From positions 344,958 to 408,957 of the forward strand of contig JAJJOY010000003.1 of assembly GCA_021029595.1 (NCBI GenBank): a stretch of 64,000 nt of DNA, read 5' to 3'. The position numbers were made by a program, and so were the translations under genes. Within the stretch, counting starts at the first letter, position 1; every line of letters begins with the position of its first letter. The notes below the pieces were generated by a model that made no database searches, was not told where the DNA came from, and was given only the letters and a program-made list of their open reading frames with translations. The DNA comes from Hominenteromicrobium mulieris. GTDB taxonomy: Bacteria; Bacillota; Clostridia; Oscillospirales; Acutalibacteraceae. Positions 1 through 8,482 of the stretch are shown here, piece after piece.

Positions 1-1049
1 AGACTCATCGCGGAAAGCAGCGGCTTGTGGATACCGAGCAGCACCAGACATACGCACAAAATCGTGCTGCCGCACAGGAACACAAGGCGTTTTGCGCGCT
101 CGTAGGCTGCGTCCAACTCGCCGGAGCCCACGCATGTGCCGACCAAAACGGAAGCCGCATTTGAGAAACCAGCAAAGAAGCTGATAACCATGCCCTCCAG
201 CGTGCGGAACACCGCGATGGCCGCAATGGCCTGTTCGGATTGTCTGCCCAAAACAACGTTGATAACCATGTTGCCCACGCCGATGAGCACTTCGTTGCAG
301 ATGATGGGGAAGCACTTGACGAAGTAGATTTTCACCTGCTTCTTATTCCAGCGGAAATGCTTTTTAAAGTGGAACAGATACGGGTACTTCTGTGCACGCG
401 CCAAAATCAAAATGACCAAAACGTTGATAACCGCCGCCAAAGATGTTGCCAGCGCCGCGCCGCGCACGCCCATCTCCGGCAAGCCGAACTTTCCGTAAAT
501 GAACACCCAGTTGAGGAAAATATTCGATGCCACCGAGGCGATTGACGCGAACAGCGGGATGCGCACGCGCTCCGTAGAACGCAGCAAAGCGCTCATCGCC
601 ATGGAAAACACCTGCACAGGGTAACCGAATCCGATGATGCGCAGATATTCCGCGCCAATCACCTGAATGTTCTCCTTATCCGTATAGAGCTTCATGACGG
701 TTTCCGGCGCAAAAATCGCAAACGCGCCGAATGTAAGCCCCACGATCATCATGCAGGTCAGCGTCAGGCCGTAGGAATGGTCGATGCCGTCGTCATCCTG
801 CGCGCCCCAATACTGCGAGAAAAACAGCATGCCGCCGCCGAAAAAGCCCCAGTAGCCCGCAAACATCAGCGAGGAAAACTGTGCGCAAAGGCCCACCGCG
901 CCCACGGTCGTTTCGCCCAGCGGCGCGATCATCATGGTGTCGATCATGCTGCCGGTCGTCGTCAGCATGTTCTGCAAAGCCACCGGGATCGCAATGATCG
1001 CAAGGTTTTTCAGAAATTGTTTCCACGCAAAGCGTGTCTTCGTTTTCAT
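1..1049 (-). CDS. MATE family multidrug/organic cation exporter (3' end outside window)
   Basis: Reading the minus strand from the ATG at 1049 gives 349 open codons that run off the left edge, so the C-terminus is missing; MATE proteins are usually about 450 residues. The translation has repeated hydrophobic segments and the typical early pattern of two small-residue-rich helices (LTTTGSMIDTMMIAPLGE near residues 25-42), followed by a GGG(M)LFFSQYWGA stretch. Members of this family export drugs or metabolites from the cytoplasm in exchange for Na+ or H+. A GGGGAG ribosome site lies about 8 nt before the start. Substrate cannot be told from the sequence. It is transcribed away from nothing recognisable and is separated from the ABC operon behind it by a strong terminator. 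Confidence 0.9.
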   Translation of the reverse strand, partial: MKTKTRFAWKQFLKNLAIIAIPVALQNMLTTTGSMIDTMMIAPLGETTVGAVGLCAQFSSLMFAGYWGFFGGGMLFFSQYWGAQDDDGIDHSYGLTLTCMMIVGLTFGAFAIFAPETVMKLYTDKENIQVIGAEYLRIIGFGYPVQVFSMAMSALLRSTERVRIPLFASIASVASNIFLNWVFIYGKFGLPEMGVRGAALATSLAAVINVLVILILARAQKYPYLFHFKKHFRWNKKQVKIYFVKCFPIICNEVLIGVGNMVINVVLGRQSEQAIAAIAVFRTLEGMVISFFAGFSNAASVLVGTCVGSGELDAAYERAKRLVFLCGSTILCVCLVLLGIHKPLLSAMS

Positions 1050-1220
1050 TGTATTTTCTCCCCAAAACTCTAAAATTCGGCCCGCGAACCCCTCAGTGCC
1101 GCTTGTGAATCAGTATACCGTATTTCGCGACAAACTTCAATCCTTATTCCGCCGAATTTCCCTGCTTTTTATAACAATCCCGACATGTTTTCAACCGTTT
1201 TAAAGCACGCCCACAAAGCA

Positions 1221-1290
1221 AAAATTGACCCCCTGATACCCATAAAGCAATGACGGAGGAAATGTCGGCTTCATGGGCCTTCAGGGGGTC
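1221..1290 (-). terminator. Terminator of the oligopeptide ABC operon
   Basis: A long hairpin has perfect 10-bp outer arms (1227-1236 with 1281-1290) and inner pairing CCCAT/ATGGG. On the minus strand it is followed by a T-rich stretch. It sits 40 nt after the last gene of the importer operon. Confidence 0.8.
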
Positions 1291-1329
1291 GGCAAGTGTA
1301 GCTTGTTTATTTTGTTGTGCGCAGAGGCT

Positions 1330-2313
1330 TTACTTCTTCGGCTGAATCAGCGGGTGGAAGCACATGACCTTTCTGACATCGTTCAGATAGGTTTCGCCCG
1401 GGCGCGATTTTCTGCATTCGTCCGTCGCATAGGGGCAGCGCGGTGCGAACTTGCAGTAGGTGATGGAATATTCCTTAGACTCCATATCCGGCAACGCCAT
1501 GTCGTCATCCGCCCACTTGTCGCCGATACGCGGCACAGCGCTCATCAAAAGCTCCGTGTACGGGTGTGCAGGCTCGTCCATGATCTCCTTGGCCGGGCCG
1601 TACTCAATGAGACAGCCGCGGTACAGCGTTGCAATGTAATCGGATACATAGTACGCCGTGGAAAGGTCATGGGTGATGTAGATAAAGGAGACCTTGTACT
1701 TATCCTTCAGCTCCTTGAACAGGTTGACGATGTTCATTTTCATGGAAGCATCGATAGCCGCAACCGGTTCGTCGGCAATGATCAGCTTCGGACGGGTGAT
1801 AAGCGCACGTGCAATGGAAACACGCTGCAGCTCGCCGCCGGAGAACTGGGTGGGGTATTTGCCCTTTACGACCGCCAGAGAGAGACCGACGCTCTTCAGG
1901 GCGTCATCTACAAGGTTTGTAGCTTCTGCTTTGTTTTTCGCAATGCCAAGGCGCAGCGCCGTGTTGAACAGGTAAGAGTCTACCGGCTTACGTGCGGAGA
2001 AAGACTCATACGGGTTCTGGAAAATCGGCTGCACTTCCAGCTTGAACTGCTTTGCGTTGTAGCTTTTCTTATCGCGGTAAGATTGGCCGTCCAGCACGAT
2101 GTCGCCCATATCCGGGTTGTGCAGACGCAGAACCATCTTACACAGTGTGGACTTGCCGCAACCGGATTCGCCAACGACGGAGAGGATGACCGGCTTATCG
2201 TTGTCGATGGAAAGCGTAACGTCGTCAACCGCAACAAGCTTTTTGCCACGAATCATACCGCCTACGCGGAAGATTTTGCTGACGCCCTTGATTTCGAGCA
2301 ATTTATCAGCCAT
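1330..2313 (-). CDS. Oligopeptide/dipeptide ABC transporter ATP-binding protein (OppF/DppF type)
   Basis: The 327-residue protein has Walker A GESGCGKST at residues 48-56, the signature FSGGELQRV near 157-165, Walker B LIIADEP near 178-184 and a C-terminal oligopeptide-transporter extension with the CKFAPRCP cysteine pattern. It would power peptide uptake at the inner face of the membrane, paired with the OppD-type ATPase encoded just upstream. Its start overlaps that gene's stop by 8 nt and has a GGAGGGAG ribosome site, so the two are probably translationally coupled. It is the last gene of a five-gene operon. Solute could be oligopeptide, dipeptide or, as in some relatives, an oligosaccharide. 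Confidence 0.93.
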   Translation of the reverse strand: MADKLLEIKGVSKIFRVGGMIRGKKLVAVDDVTLSIDNDKPVILSVVGESGCGKSTLCKMVLRLHNPDMGDIVLDGQSYRDKKSYNAKQFKLEVQPIFQNPYESFSARKPVDSYLFNTALRLGIAKNKAEATNLVDDALKSVGLSLAVVKGKYPTQFSGGELQRVSIARALITRPKLIIADEPVAAIDASMKMNIVNLFKELKDKYKVSFIYITHDLSTAYYVSDYIATLYRGCLIEYGPAKEIMDEPAHPYTELLMSAVPRIGDKWADDDMALPDMESKEYSITYCKFAPRCPYATDECRKSRPGETYLNDVRKVMCFHPLIQPKK

Positions 2314-3286
2314 TCTTCTCTCCCTCCTTCTTCAGCAAATGGCAGGCTGCAAAGCGGCCCGGCTTAACTTCAATGAACTCCGGAATCTCCTGACGGCAAC
2401 GATCCGTAGCATGCGGGCAGCGTGCTGCGAAACGGCATCCCGGAGGCGGGTTCTTCAGTGCCGGCGGACGACCCGGAATGCCGACCTTCTGGCTCTTATC
2501 TCCAACGCGCGGCAGGGAGTCAACCAGCATCTTCGTGTACGGATGGATCGGATCATTAAAGATCGCATCGGTCGGGCCAAGCTCGATGATGCTGCCGGAA
2601 TACATGATCGCCATGCGGTCCGTAATCTGATAATGCACGCCCATATCGTGGCTGACGATAACCATGGTGTTCTTGAGTTGCTTCTGCAAGCGCATCAGCA
2701 TCTTCAAAATACCCTTCTGCACAACAACGTCCAGAGCGGTGGTCGGTTCGTCGGCAAGCACGACATTCGGGGACATAAAGGTCGCAAGCGCGATGATAAC
2801 ACGCTGGCGCATACCGCCGGAAAGCTGGAACGGATAAGATTCCAAAATATCCGGGGAAAGATTCAGCTCCTCGAGGTATTTTGCAACACGTGCGAGGGTC
2901 TGCTCTTTCGTTTCGTTCTTGCGGTCTTCCTGCGGGATAGAATCCAAAAACTGCTTTTTCAGGCGAACGATCGGGTTCAGAACGCTCTGCGCGGCCTGCG
3001 GAACGTAAGAAATGTTGTTCCACCAGGTCTTCTGAATGTTTCCGGATTCATAAGAAAAGGATTGTCCATTCTTTTCGCCGCTGAGGATAACCTTACCTTT
3101 GTCGATCTCCAGCGGGAACTCGATAATATCGTAGAGGGTCTTCAGCAGTGTGGTCTTGCCGCAGCCGGATTCACCGGCGATGCCGAATATCTCGTTATCG
3201 TGGATCTCAAAGTTCAGGTCGTTAAGGACGTGAACGTCACCGTCGATGAGCTTGTAAGAAGTGGACAGATTTTCGACTTTTAACAT
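2306..3286 (-). CDS. Oligopeptide/dipeptide ABC transporter ATP-binding protein (OppD/DppD type)
   Basis: The 326-residue protein has Walker A GESGCGKTT at 38-46, signature LSGGMRQRV at about 155-163, Walker B VVLADEP near 175-181, and a C-terminal oligo-HPY region with the CRFAARCPHA pattern. It is the first of two ATPases that form a heterodimer under the permease pair. An AGGTAA ribosome site precedes the ATG and the permease gene upstream ends only 5 nt away. The order binding protein, two permeases, D-type ATPase, F-type ATPase is the classical arrangement for this importer class. Confidence 0.93.
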   Translation of the reverse strand: MLKVENLSTSYKLIDGDVHVLNDLNFEIHDNEIFGIAGESGCGKTTLLKTLYDIIEFPLEIDKGKVILSGEKNGQSFSYESGNIQKTWWNNISYVPQAAQSVLNPIVRLKKQFLDSIPQEDRKNETKEQTLARVAKYLEELNLSPDILESYPFQLSGGMRQRVIIALATFMSPNVVLADEPTTALDVVVQKGILKMLMRLQKQLKNTMVIVSHDMGVHYQITDRMAIMYSGSIIELGPTDAIFNDPIHPYTKMLVDSLPRVGDKSQKVGIPGRPPALKNPPPGCRFAARCPHATDRCRQEIPEFIEVKPGRFAACHLLKKEGEKNG

Positions 3287-3291
3287 ATTCG

Positions 3292-4137
3292 TTACCTGCC
3301 TCTCTTCATGGATAAGTAATCGTTATAGCCCGTAATGAGTAAGAACAGGCCGACAAACAGAATAACCGTTGCAACGATCGGTGCGCCGATCCAGAGATAC
3401 TGCTTGTTGAAAATTGCGTTGTAGCTTCTTGCCCACTGAATCATGTTGCCGAGGGAGACAAGGTTGCCGGGGGAAAGACCCAGAACAGCAAGGCTCGACT
3501 CGGAACCGATAGCGGAAAGCGTAGCGTTCATAAAGTTGGAGAGCGACCAGGTCAGCGCATACGGCAGAATCTCGGTCACGACGATCTGCACCGTGCTTTC
3601 ACCGGAGAACTTCGCCGTGTGGATAAAGTCGCGCTCTTTAATGCTCAGCGCCATGGAACGAATCTGGCGGCTCGGCCAAGCCCATGCGAACATGGCAAGC
3701 ACAAGAGCCATCACGATCGTGGTGGAGCTGCCCTTCATCAGGGAGGTCATCATGATGAGGATCGGCAGAGACGGAATAACAACGAACGTATCCGTAACAA
3801 TCATCAGCACGCGGTCTAAAAGGCCACCGGCAAAACCGGAAAGCAGACCGACAAAAACACCGACAACCGTGCCGAGGAATGCCACGATGAGACCGATGAC
3901 GAGCGAGTTGTGGATAGCTTCAATCAGCAGCCACACAACATCCTGACCCATACTGGTAGTGCCCAGCCAGTGTTCTGCGGAAGCACCCAGCTTATTCGGG
4001 TAGGTATTGAACGTGAACGGGTTCACGTGCGGTACATAGTAAACAACGAAACCGATGATAAAGAATATCAGGGTCACGATAAGACCGAACTTCAGGCGGA
4101 AGTTGGCTGCTTTCCAAAATTTTGCAAATTTTTTCAT
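3292..4137 (-). CDS. Oligopeptide/dipeptide ABC transporter permease (OppC/DppC type)
   Basis: The preferred start is the ATG at 4137, which has a GGAGGG site 9 nt upstream and gives 281 residues. An in-frame start 21 nt earlier would overlap the preceding permease gene and has no better ribosome site. The protein has an N-terminal transmembrane helix, an extracytoplasmic stretch beginning HVNPF, and the BPD_transp_1 core with the EAA-type loop near the segment WPSRQIRSMALSIKERDF. The second permease of the pair is encoded immediately upstream. Together they form the channel through which the bound solute enters the cell. Confidence 0.93.
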   Translation of the reverse strand: MKKFAKFWKAANFRLKFGLIVTLIFFIIGFVVYYVPHVNPFTFNTYPNKLGASAEHWLGTTSMGQDVVWLLIEAIHNSLVIGLIVAFLGTVVGVFVGLLSGFAGGLLDRVLMIVTDTFVVIPSLPILIMMTSLMKGSSTTIVMALVLAMFAWAWPSRQIRSMALSIKERDFIHTAKFSGESTVQIVVTEILPYALTWSLSNFMNATLSAIGSESSLAVLGLSPGNLVSLGNMIQWARSYNAIFNKQYLWIGAPIVATVILFVGLFLLITGYNDYLSMKRGR

Positions 4138-4154
4138 TACAACTTCCCTCCTTA

Positions 4155-5159
4155 TCAACCGTAACGAATTCTCGGGTCGATGAACGGATATATAAGGTCA
4201 ACAACCAACGTCGCCGTGGAAATCGCCACGATGGAAATCGTGATACATCCGAGGATCATGTTGTAATCGGACTGCAAAATCGCATTTTGGATCAGCGTAC
4301 CGACACCCGGGTAACCGAAGATGATTTCTGTCATGATGGAACCGCCGAAGACGCCGCCAAGGCTCATGGCCAAAGCCGTAATCTGGGTCAGGATGGAGTT
4401 ACGGAAAACGTAGCTCGCACCGATCTTCGCTTCGGAAATGCCGCGGTAACGTGCATATAAAACGAAGTCTTCTTCTGCAGTCGTGCCGGCAAGGGACTTC
4501 ATAGAGATAATCCACCAGCCTGTGCCGAGCAGAAGCATGGAGATGCCCGGCAGAACAGACGCTTTCAGAAGCGAACCGAGCCACTGTGCGAACGTGCCGC
4601 GGGTAAGCAGCGTTGTCTGGATTGGGAACCAGCCGAGGACGAACGCGAAGACAATCTGCAGAACAAGAGCGACCAGGAAGTACGGGATCGGGTAAATGCA
4701 GATCGCGATGCCTTCGAGGATTTTAGAGGATGTCTTGTTCTTACGGAAACCTGCAAGCAAACCGATGAAGTTGCCGATGATCCATGCAAGCAGCGTGGTG
4801 GTCAGGGACAAACCGAGGGTGTACGGCAGGTTACGACCGATAATAGAGGTAACCGGCTCCGGATAGCTCATCAAAGACGGGCCAAAGTCAAACTGTAAAA
4901 GGCCATGCAGCAGGAAGTAGCCATACTGCTCAAGAAGAGTGCCATCGAGACCGAATTGAATTCTAAGTTGTTGACGTAGCGCTTCCATTTCTGCCGGATC
5001 CATGTTGCCGGAACGGGATTGCATCTGGGCGATCATGTTCTCAACAGGATCGGAAGGGAACATACGCGGGATGAAGAAGATGAACGTAACGCCGATCAAG
5101 ATCGTCAACGCCCACGCAAGGATACGCTGTAAAAAGAATGTTTTGAATTTCACAGCCAC
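4155..5159 (-). CDS. Oligopeptide/dipeptide ABC transporter permease (OppB/DppB type)
   Basis: The 334-residue membrane protein starts with a hydrophobic helix (ILAWALTILIGVTFIFFI) and has the long extracytoplasmic loop after TM1 that marks OppB-type permeases. The conserved loop TAEEDFVLYARYRG is the site that contacts the ATPase, followed by FGYPGVGTL near the end. It is the first membrane gene after the binding protein, from which it is separated by 157 nt containing a large hairpin. That arrangement usually keeps binding-protein levels above permease levels. Confidence 0.93.
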   Translation of the reverse strand: MAVKFKTFFLQRILAWALTILIGVTFIFFIPRMFPSDPVENMIAQMQSRSGNMDPAEMEALRQQLRIQFGLDGTLLEQYGYFLLHGLLQFDFGPSLMSYPEPVTSIIGRNLPYTLGLSLTTTLLAWIIGNFIGLLAGFRKNKTSSKILEGIAICIYPIPYFLVALVLQIVFAFVLGWFPIQTTLLTRGTFAQWLGSLLKASVLPGISMLLLGTGWWIISMKSLAGTTAEEDFVLYARYRGISEAKIGASYVFRNSILTQITALAMSLGGVFGGSIMTEIIFGYPGVGTLIQNAILQSDYNMILGCITISIVAISTATLVVDLIYPFIDPRIRYG

Positions 5160-5200
5160 ACTTCCTTATCTTATAGACAAATTACAACAGGATATTCTGG

Positions 5201-5272
5201 GAAATGAGAAAGAGGATGACGGACGTGGTCATGGGTATTCGGCACACGCCCTCATCCTCTTCAGATCATTTC
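5201..5272 (-). terminator. Intercistronic hairpin between binding-protein and permease genes
   Basis: Arms at 5201-5207/5266-5272 and 5211-5219/5252-5260 pair, with further GC pairing inside, to make one long imperfect stem. On the minus strand it lies directly after the binding-protein gene. No strong T-run follows, so it is more likely a partial terminator or an RNA-stabilising 3' end than a full stop. Confidence 0.65.
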
Positions 5273-5316
5273 AGATTAGTGCTATTGGATTCTCTCCAAG
5301 TATTCAAGCTATCAAA

Positions 5317-7332
5317 TTAGCCCTGAACCGGCTGAATGAACGGCAGGTCATACTTGAAGCGGCTCCACCACCACCACGGACCGTCATATGCGTTCTCGGC
5401 GTTCGGGTAGCCTTCCCAATATGTGCTGTTGGTCGGAACGAACTTTGTACCGCTGAGGAAGTTGATTGCCGGCATTTCCTTAACAGCTTCCTTCAGGAAT
5501 TCCTGATGCAGCTCATAGGATTTGTCGCTGGTCGGATCAACGCCTGCGAGTTCGGTAAGGATCTCGTCAACCTTCTCATTCTTCCAACGTGCGCCCTGAC
5601 CGGAACCGGTCTCGCCGAGCGGCTTCATCAGACGGCTGTCCCAACCGCTGATAGCGGAGTAGAAGTCCTTCAGAATACCAGCGGACGGCCAGTAAGTGCC
5701 GATCTGGTAGTTGCCCTGACCACCGTCAACGTCCCAAGTAGCAGTACTCTTGGAAGTAATGGTGCAATCGAGGCCGAACGCCTGCAGCTGGTTGTAAGCA
5801 GCCTGAGCGCCGCGAGCGGACTGAGCTTCTGTATCAGCAAGGTAGCTGATTTCAGTTGTGAACTTGGAACCATTGAAGTACCAGCCGTCGTCCTTCTTCT
5901 CAAAGCCGGCTTTGATGAGGAGCTTTTCAGCTGCTTCCGGATCGTGCTTCCACCAGCCTGCGCCGAACATATCGATGAGCTCTTCGTCGGTGCCGGTTAC
6001 GCCGGTCTTCTCAGCCATGCGCTTTGCATAGCCGGTGTCGTACGGCTTAATGGTGGTGCCATCGCCAAGGTCAAGCTCAAAGTTCTCAAGCCATTCCTGC
6101 ATCGGGATGGTGTATGTATCCTGGAGATACTGGGTGTTGTTGAGCAGCGGAATCGGAGCCGCACGGCCTGCGCCGGAGAAGATGTTCATGGAGATCTGGT
6201 CGATATCCAGTGCCAGAACGATAGCCCAGCGGAAGTCAGGGTTGTCGTACGGAGCGCCCTGACCCTGAGAGAACACCAGGCCCTTTGCGCCCGGGTCGTC
6301 CATGGTTGCATACGGGAACTCGTTGTACCATGCGTTGATCTTGTCGTTAGAGCTCTGCATTGCCTGCAGCTCTTCCATCGTAACTTCGCAGAGGATATCA
6401 ACTTCGTTGCTGACCATCTGCATCTGTCTGGAGGAGGAGTCGCCAAGATAACGGAACCAAACATATTCTGCCGGAACCTGATCTTCGCTGTAGTTGTAGT
6501 GCTCTGTGCCTACAACGCCAAGCGTACTTTCTTTCCAGTCGTCACGGAGCTTGTAGAGGATCCAGTCGCCGTTGGAGTCATAGTCTTCTACGGTGTACGG
6601 GCCTGCTACAACCGGCTGCTCGTCCTTAAAGGTCGTAACATCAGCCTGCTGGGAGTAAATGTGCTCAGGAACGATGCGGTAATCGGTGCCCCATACGGTG
6701 ATGCCGTAACGCTGTGTAAAGCGCGGGAAGGATTCCTTCATCGTGAACTTAACGGTGTAATCGTCAACCTTCTCAACCTTATCGATGTAGAGGTTGGTCG
6801 CTGCGGAAGCACCGATCTTGTCGTTTTCTTTGATCATGTTGAACGTGAAGACAACGTCGTCAGCGTTCAGGTCTTCACCGTCGGACCACTTGATGCCTTC
6901 GCGGATCTTAACGGTCCATTCGGTAAAGTCTTCGTTCGGGGTGCCCATATCGGCTGCAATTTCAGGGAACTGCTCACCGGAAACGGTGTCCATTTCCCAA
7001 AGGTGTGCGCTCATCAGCTGATGAATACCGAAGTTCATGTTCGTACCGGACATGTAGCTGTTGAACTGGCCCGGAGTGTCGGTCGGAGACGCAGTCTCAA
7101 CGATCAGAGTTTCGTCACGGTTCGTGCCAACCGCCGTAACCTGACCTGCGGCGGCATTCGTGCCGGAGCCGGTAGATTCGGAAGCAGAAGACTCACCCGC
7201 GGCGCTGCTGGTGCTGTCGGTGGAGCCGGAGGATGCTGCACTGCTTGTGCTGCCGCCGCCACCGCAGCCGCTCAGGATGCCGGTGACGAGCATGGCCGCC
7301 GACAGAAGAACAGCTAAGGTCTTTTTCTTCAT
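5317..7332 (-). CDS. Extracellular solute-binding lipoprotein, family 5 (peptide binding)
   Basis: The ATG at 7332 (AGAGAGG 10 nt upstream) gives 671 residues; a start 39 nt earlier would only add a polar tail before the signal peptide. The N-terminus is a lipoprotein signal: positive KKK, hydrophobic core, then lipobox LSGC with the lipidated Cys at residue 23. A long Gly/Ser linker tethers the binding domain to the membrane. The body matches SBP_bac_5, with the signature region around WTVKIREGIKWSDGEDLNADDV. At about 670 residues it is longer than most OppA proteins (about 540). It captures solute outside the cell for the permease pair encoded downstream. Confidence 0.93.
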   Translation of the reverse strand: MKKKTLAVLLSAAMLVTGILSGCGGGGSTSSAASSGSTDSTSSAAGESSASESTGSGTNAAAGQVTAVGTNRDETLIVETASPTDTPGQFNSYMSGTNMNFGIHQLMSAHLWEMDTVSGEQFPEIAADMGTPNEDFTEWTVKIREGIKWSDGEDLNADDVVFTFNMIKENDKIGASAATNLYIDKVEKVDDYTVKFTMKESFPRFTQRYGITVWGTDYRIVPEHIYSQQADVTTFKDEQPVVAGPYTVEDYDSNGDWILYKLRDDWKESTLGVVGTEHYNYSEDQVPAEYVWFRYLGDSSSRQMQMVSNEVDILCEVTMEELQAMQSSNDKINAWYNEFPYATMDDPGAKGLVFSQGQGAPYDNPDFRWAIVLALDIDQISMNIFSGAGRAAPIPLLNNTQYLQDTYTIPMQEWLENFELDLGDGTTIKPYDTGYAKRMAEKTGVTGTDEELIDMFGAGWWKHDPEAAEKLLIKAGFEKKDDGWYFNGSKFTTEISYLADTEAQSARGAQAAYNQLQAFGLDCTITSKSTATWDVDGGQGNYQIGTYWPSAGILKDFYSAISGWDSRLMKPLGETGSGQGARWKNEKVDEILTELAGVDPTSDKSYELHQEFLKEAVKEMPAINFLSGTKFVPTNSTYWEGYPNAENAYDGPWWWWSRFKYDLPFIQPVQG

Positions 7333-7383
7333 AATACAATACCTCTCTTGTTTTGTGAACCTGCGGTTCATAATGTGTTGAGG

Positions 7384-7485
7384 TCACAAAGCATACCCCA
7401 CTTTGTGATCCCCGGTGTTTTGAATTCCTGCAAATCGCAAAATTTGTAGGAATCCCGCCATGAACTTTGCTTTGCAAAATTCATG
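7384..7485. repeat. Three hairpins in the leader of the peptide importer operon
   Basis: Three consecutive inverted repeats occupy the leader just before the binding-protein gene: 7384-7391/7401-7408, 7424-7435/7442-7453 and 7459-7470/7474-7485. Arms are 8 to 12 bp with at most one mismatch or wobble. They could regulate or stabilise the long 5' leader. Confidence 0.7.
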
Positions 7486-7735
7486 ACCCCCTATTTATCT
7501 TACAGCGCTTGTCCGTTCACTGATGTACCTTTCCCCACACGCTCGCCTTTTTAGCATCCGGTACGACGATGTGTGCATTCCGCTGAAAGCGGCGGTATTT
7601 AGAACATTCAAACGCTGCGATAGCATCGGTCTATTGCTCCATAGCCGAAGACCAACGCTAATAAATAGCTTTAAACTGTAGAGCTAAGTGAAAAACAACC
7701 AAATTTTAATTCCGTTCTCGCTTTTTTATGTACAT

Positions 7736-7764
7736 AGAATAGCACCGTGTTCACGATTTGTCAA
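7736..7764 (-). promoter_or_regulatory. Sigma-A promoter of the peptide importer operon
   Basis: On the minus strand a perfect TTGACA (7759-7764) is followed after exactly 17 nt by TATTCT (7736-7741). Transcription would begin near 7729, leaving a leader of roughly 400 nt before the binding-protein start. Confidence 0.7.
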
Positions 7765-8384
7765 TAAGTTTTCAAAAACTTTTCAGTATTTTTTCCAAAT
7801 ATTTTTTAATAATGTTACTTTTATAATGCCATATACAACAAAAAGTGCATTTTGGGGAGCAATGTGAAATCGGTTTCCCATTTTAAAATTATGTAATTTT
7901 AATGTGCTTATATGCTTTTGTACATTTTGATATTTTAAGGCGCACAAGCCTGCGCTTTATAGTCATTTTCAATAGTTTCAATTACAAACATTTCGTTTTC
8001 ATCCGCTACTCGTTCTAATTTCATCAATATTATGTTTACTATTTCTATTTATTTTAAACCAACATTGTCTATACTGTCCTACAGCACCCGAAAAAAGGGT
8101 TAAAAAACGGCTGCCGCACCCGGCACACCGTTCTTTTCACCCTATATCCTTTGTCCTGTGGCTTATACTCTGTTTTATAGGTCTCCATTCTATACACCTA
8201 TATTCTTATAAGTGTACATTTCGGCGACTGAAACCGTTTCGGCATTTTTACCACCGACTTCTCTGAATTCACCCCGGCAAACGAGCACCGCAGTATAGAA
8301 AACTTAACGCATGTTTGGAAGCTAAGCGCCCAGCTTTCCCCTTTATACTCCAAAGCACAATTTTCACTATTTTTCTCAAACACT
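7765..8384. other. AT-rich gene-free spacer between divergent transcription units
   Basis: No convincing coding frame, RNA gene or repeat was seen in this 620-nt stretch. It separates the importer promoter from the alpha-glucosidase promoter and is far richer in A and T than its surroundings. Confidence 0.6.
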
Positions 8385-8413
8385 TTTCAAATTCTTGTAA
8401 ACTGTGTTATAAT
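8385..8413 (+). promoter_or_regulatory. Sigma-A promoter of the alpha-glucosidase gene
   Basis: TTTCAA (8385-8390), a 17-nt spacer and a perfect TATAAT (8408-8413) lie about 70 nt before the ribosome site. The spacing and -10 box are consensus. Confidence 0.75.
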
Positions 8414-8426
8414 GGTAAAAATACTT

Positions 8427-8465
8427 GGCCGAAAGGCCGCTTTGCGCAATATACATGGATATTGC
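8427..8465 (+). promoter_or_regulatory. Two small hairpins in the glucosidase 5' leader
   Basis: GGCC-GAAA-GGCC at 8427-8438 makes a compact tetraloop hairpin. GCAATAT/ATATTGC at 8446-8465 makes a second perfect dyad that ends just before the AGGAGG ribosome site. The second dyad could be an operator for a LacI-type sugar regulator or a translational control element; neither can be proved here. Confidence 0.5.
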
Positions 8466-8482
8466 ACAGGAGGTAAAGTTGT

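Noticed and set aside
5002..7317. A 771-codon open frame on the plus strand opposite the binding-protein gene
   Set aside because: It has no ribosome site, no recognisable domain, and is the antisense shadow of a well-supported lipoprotein gene.
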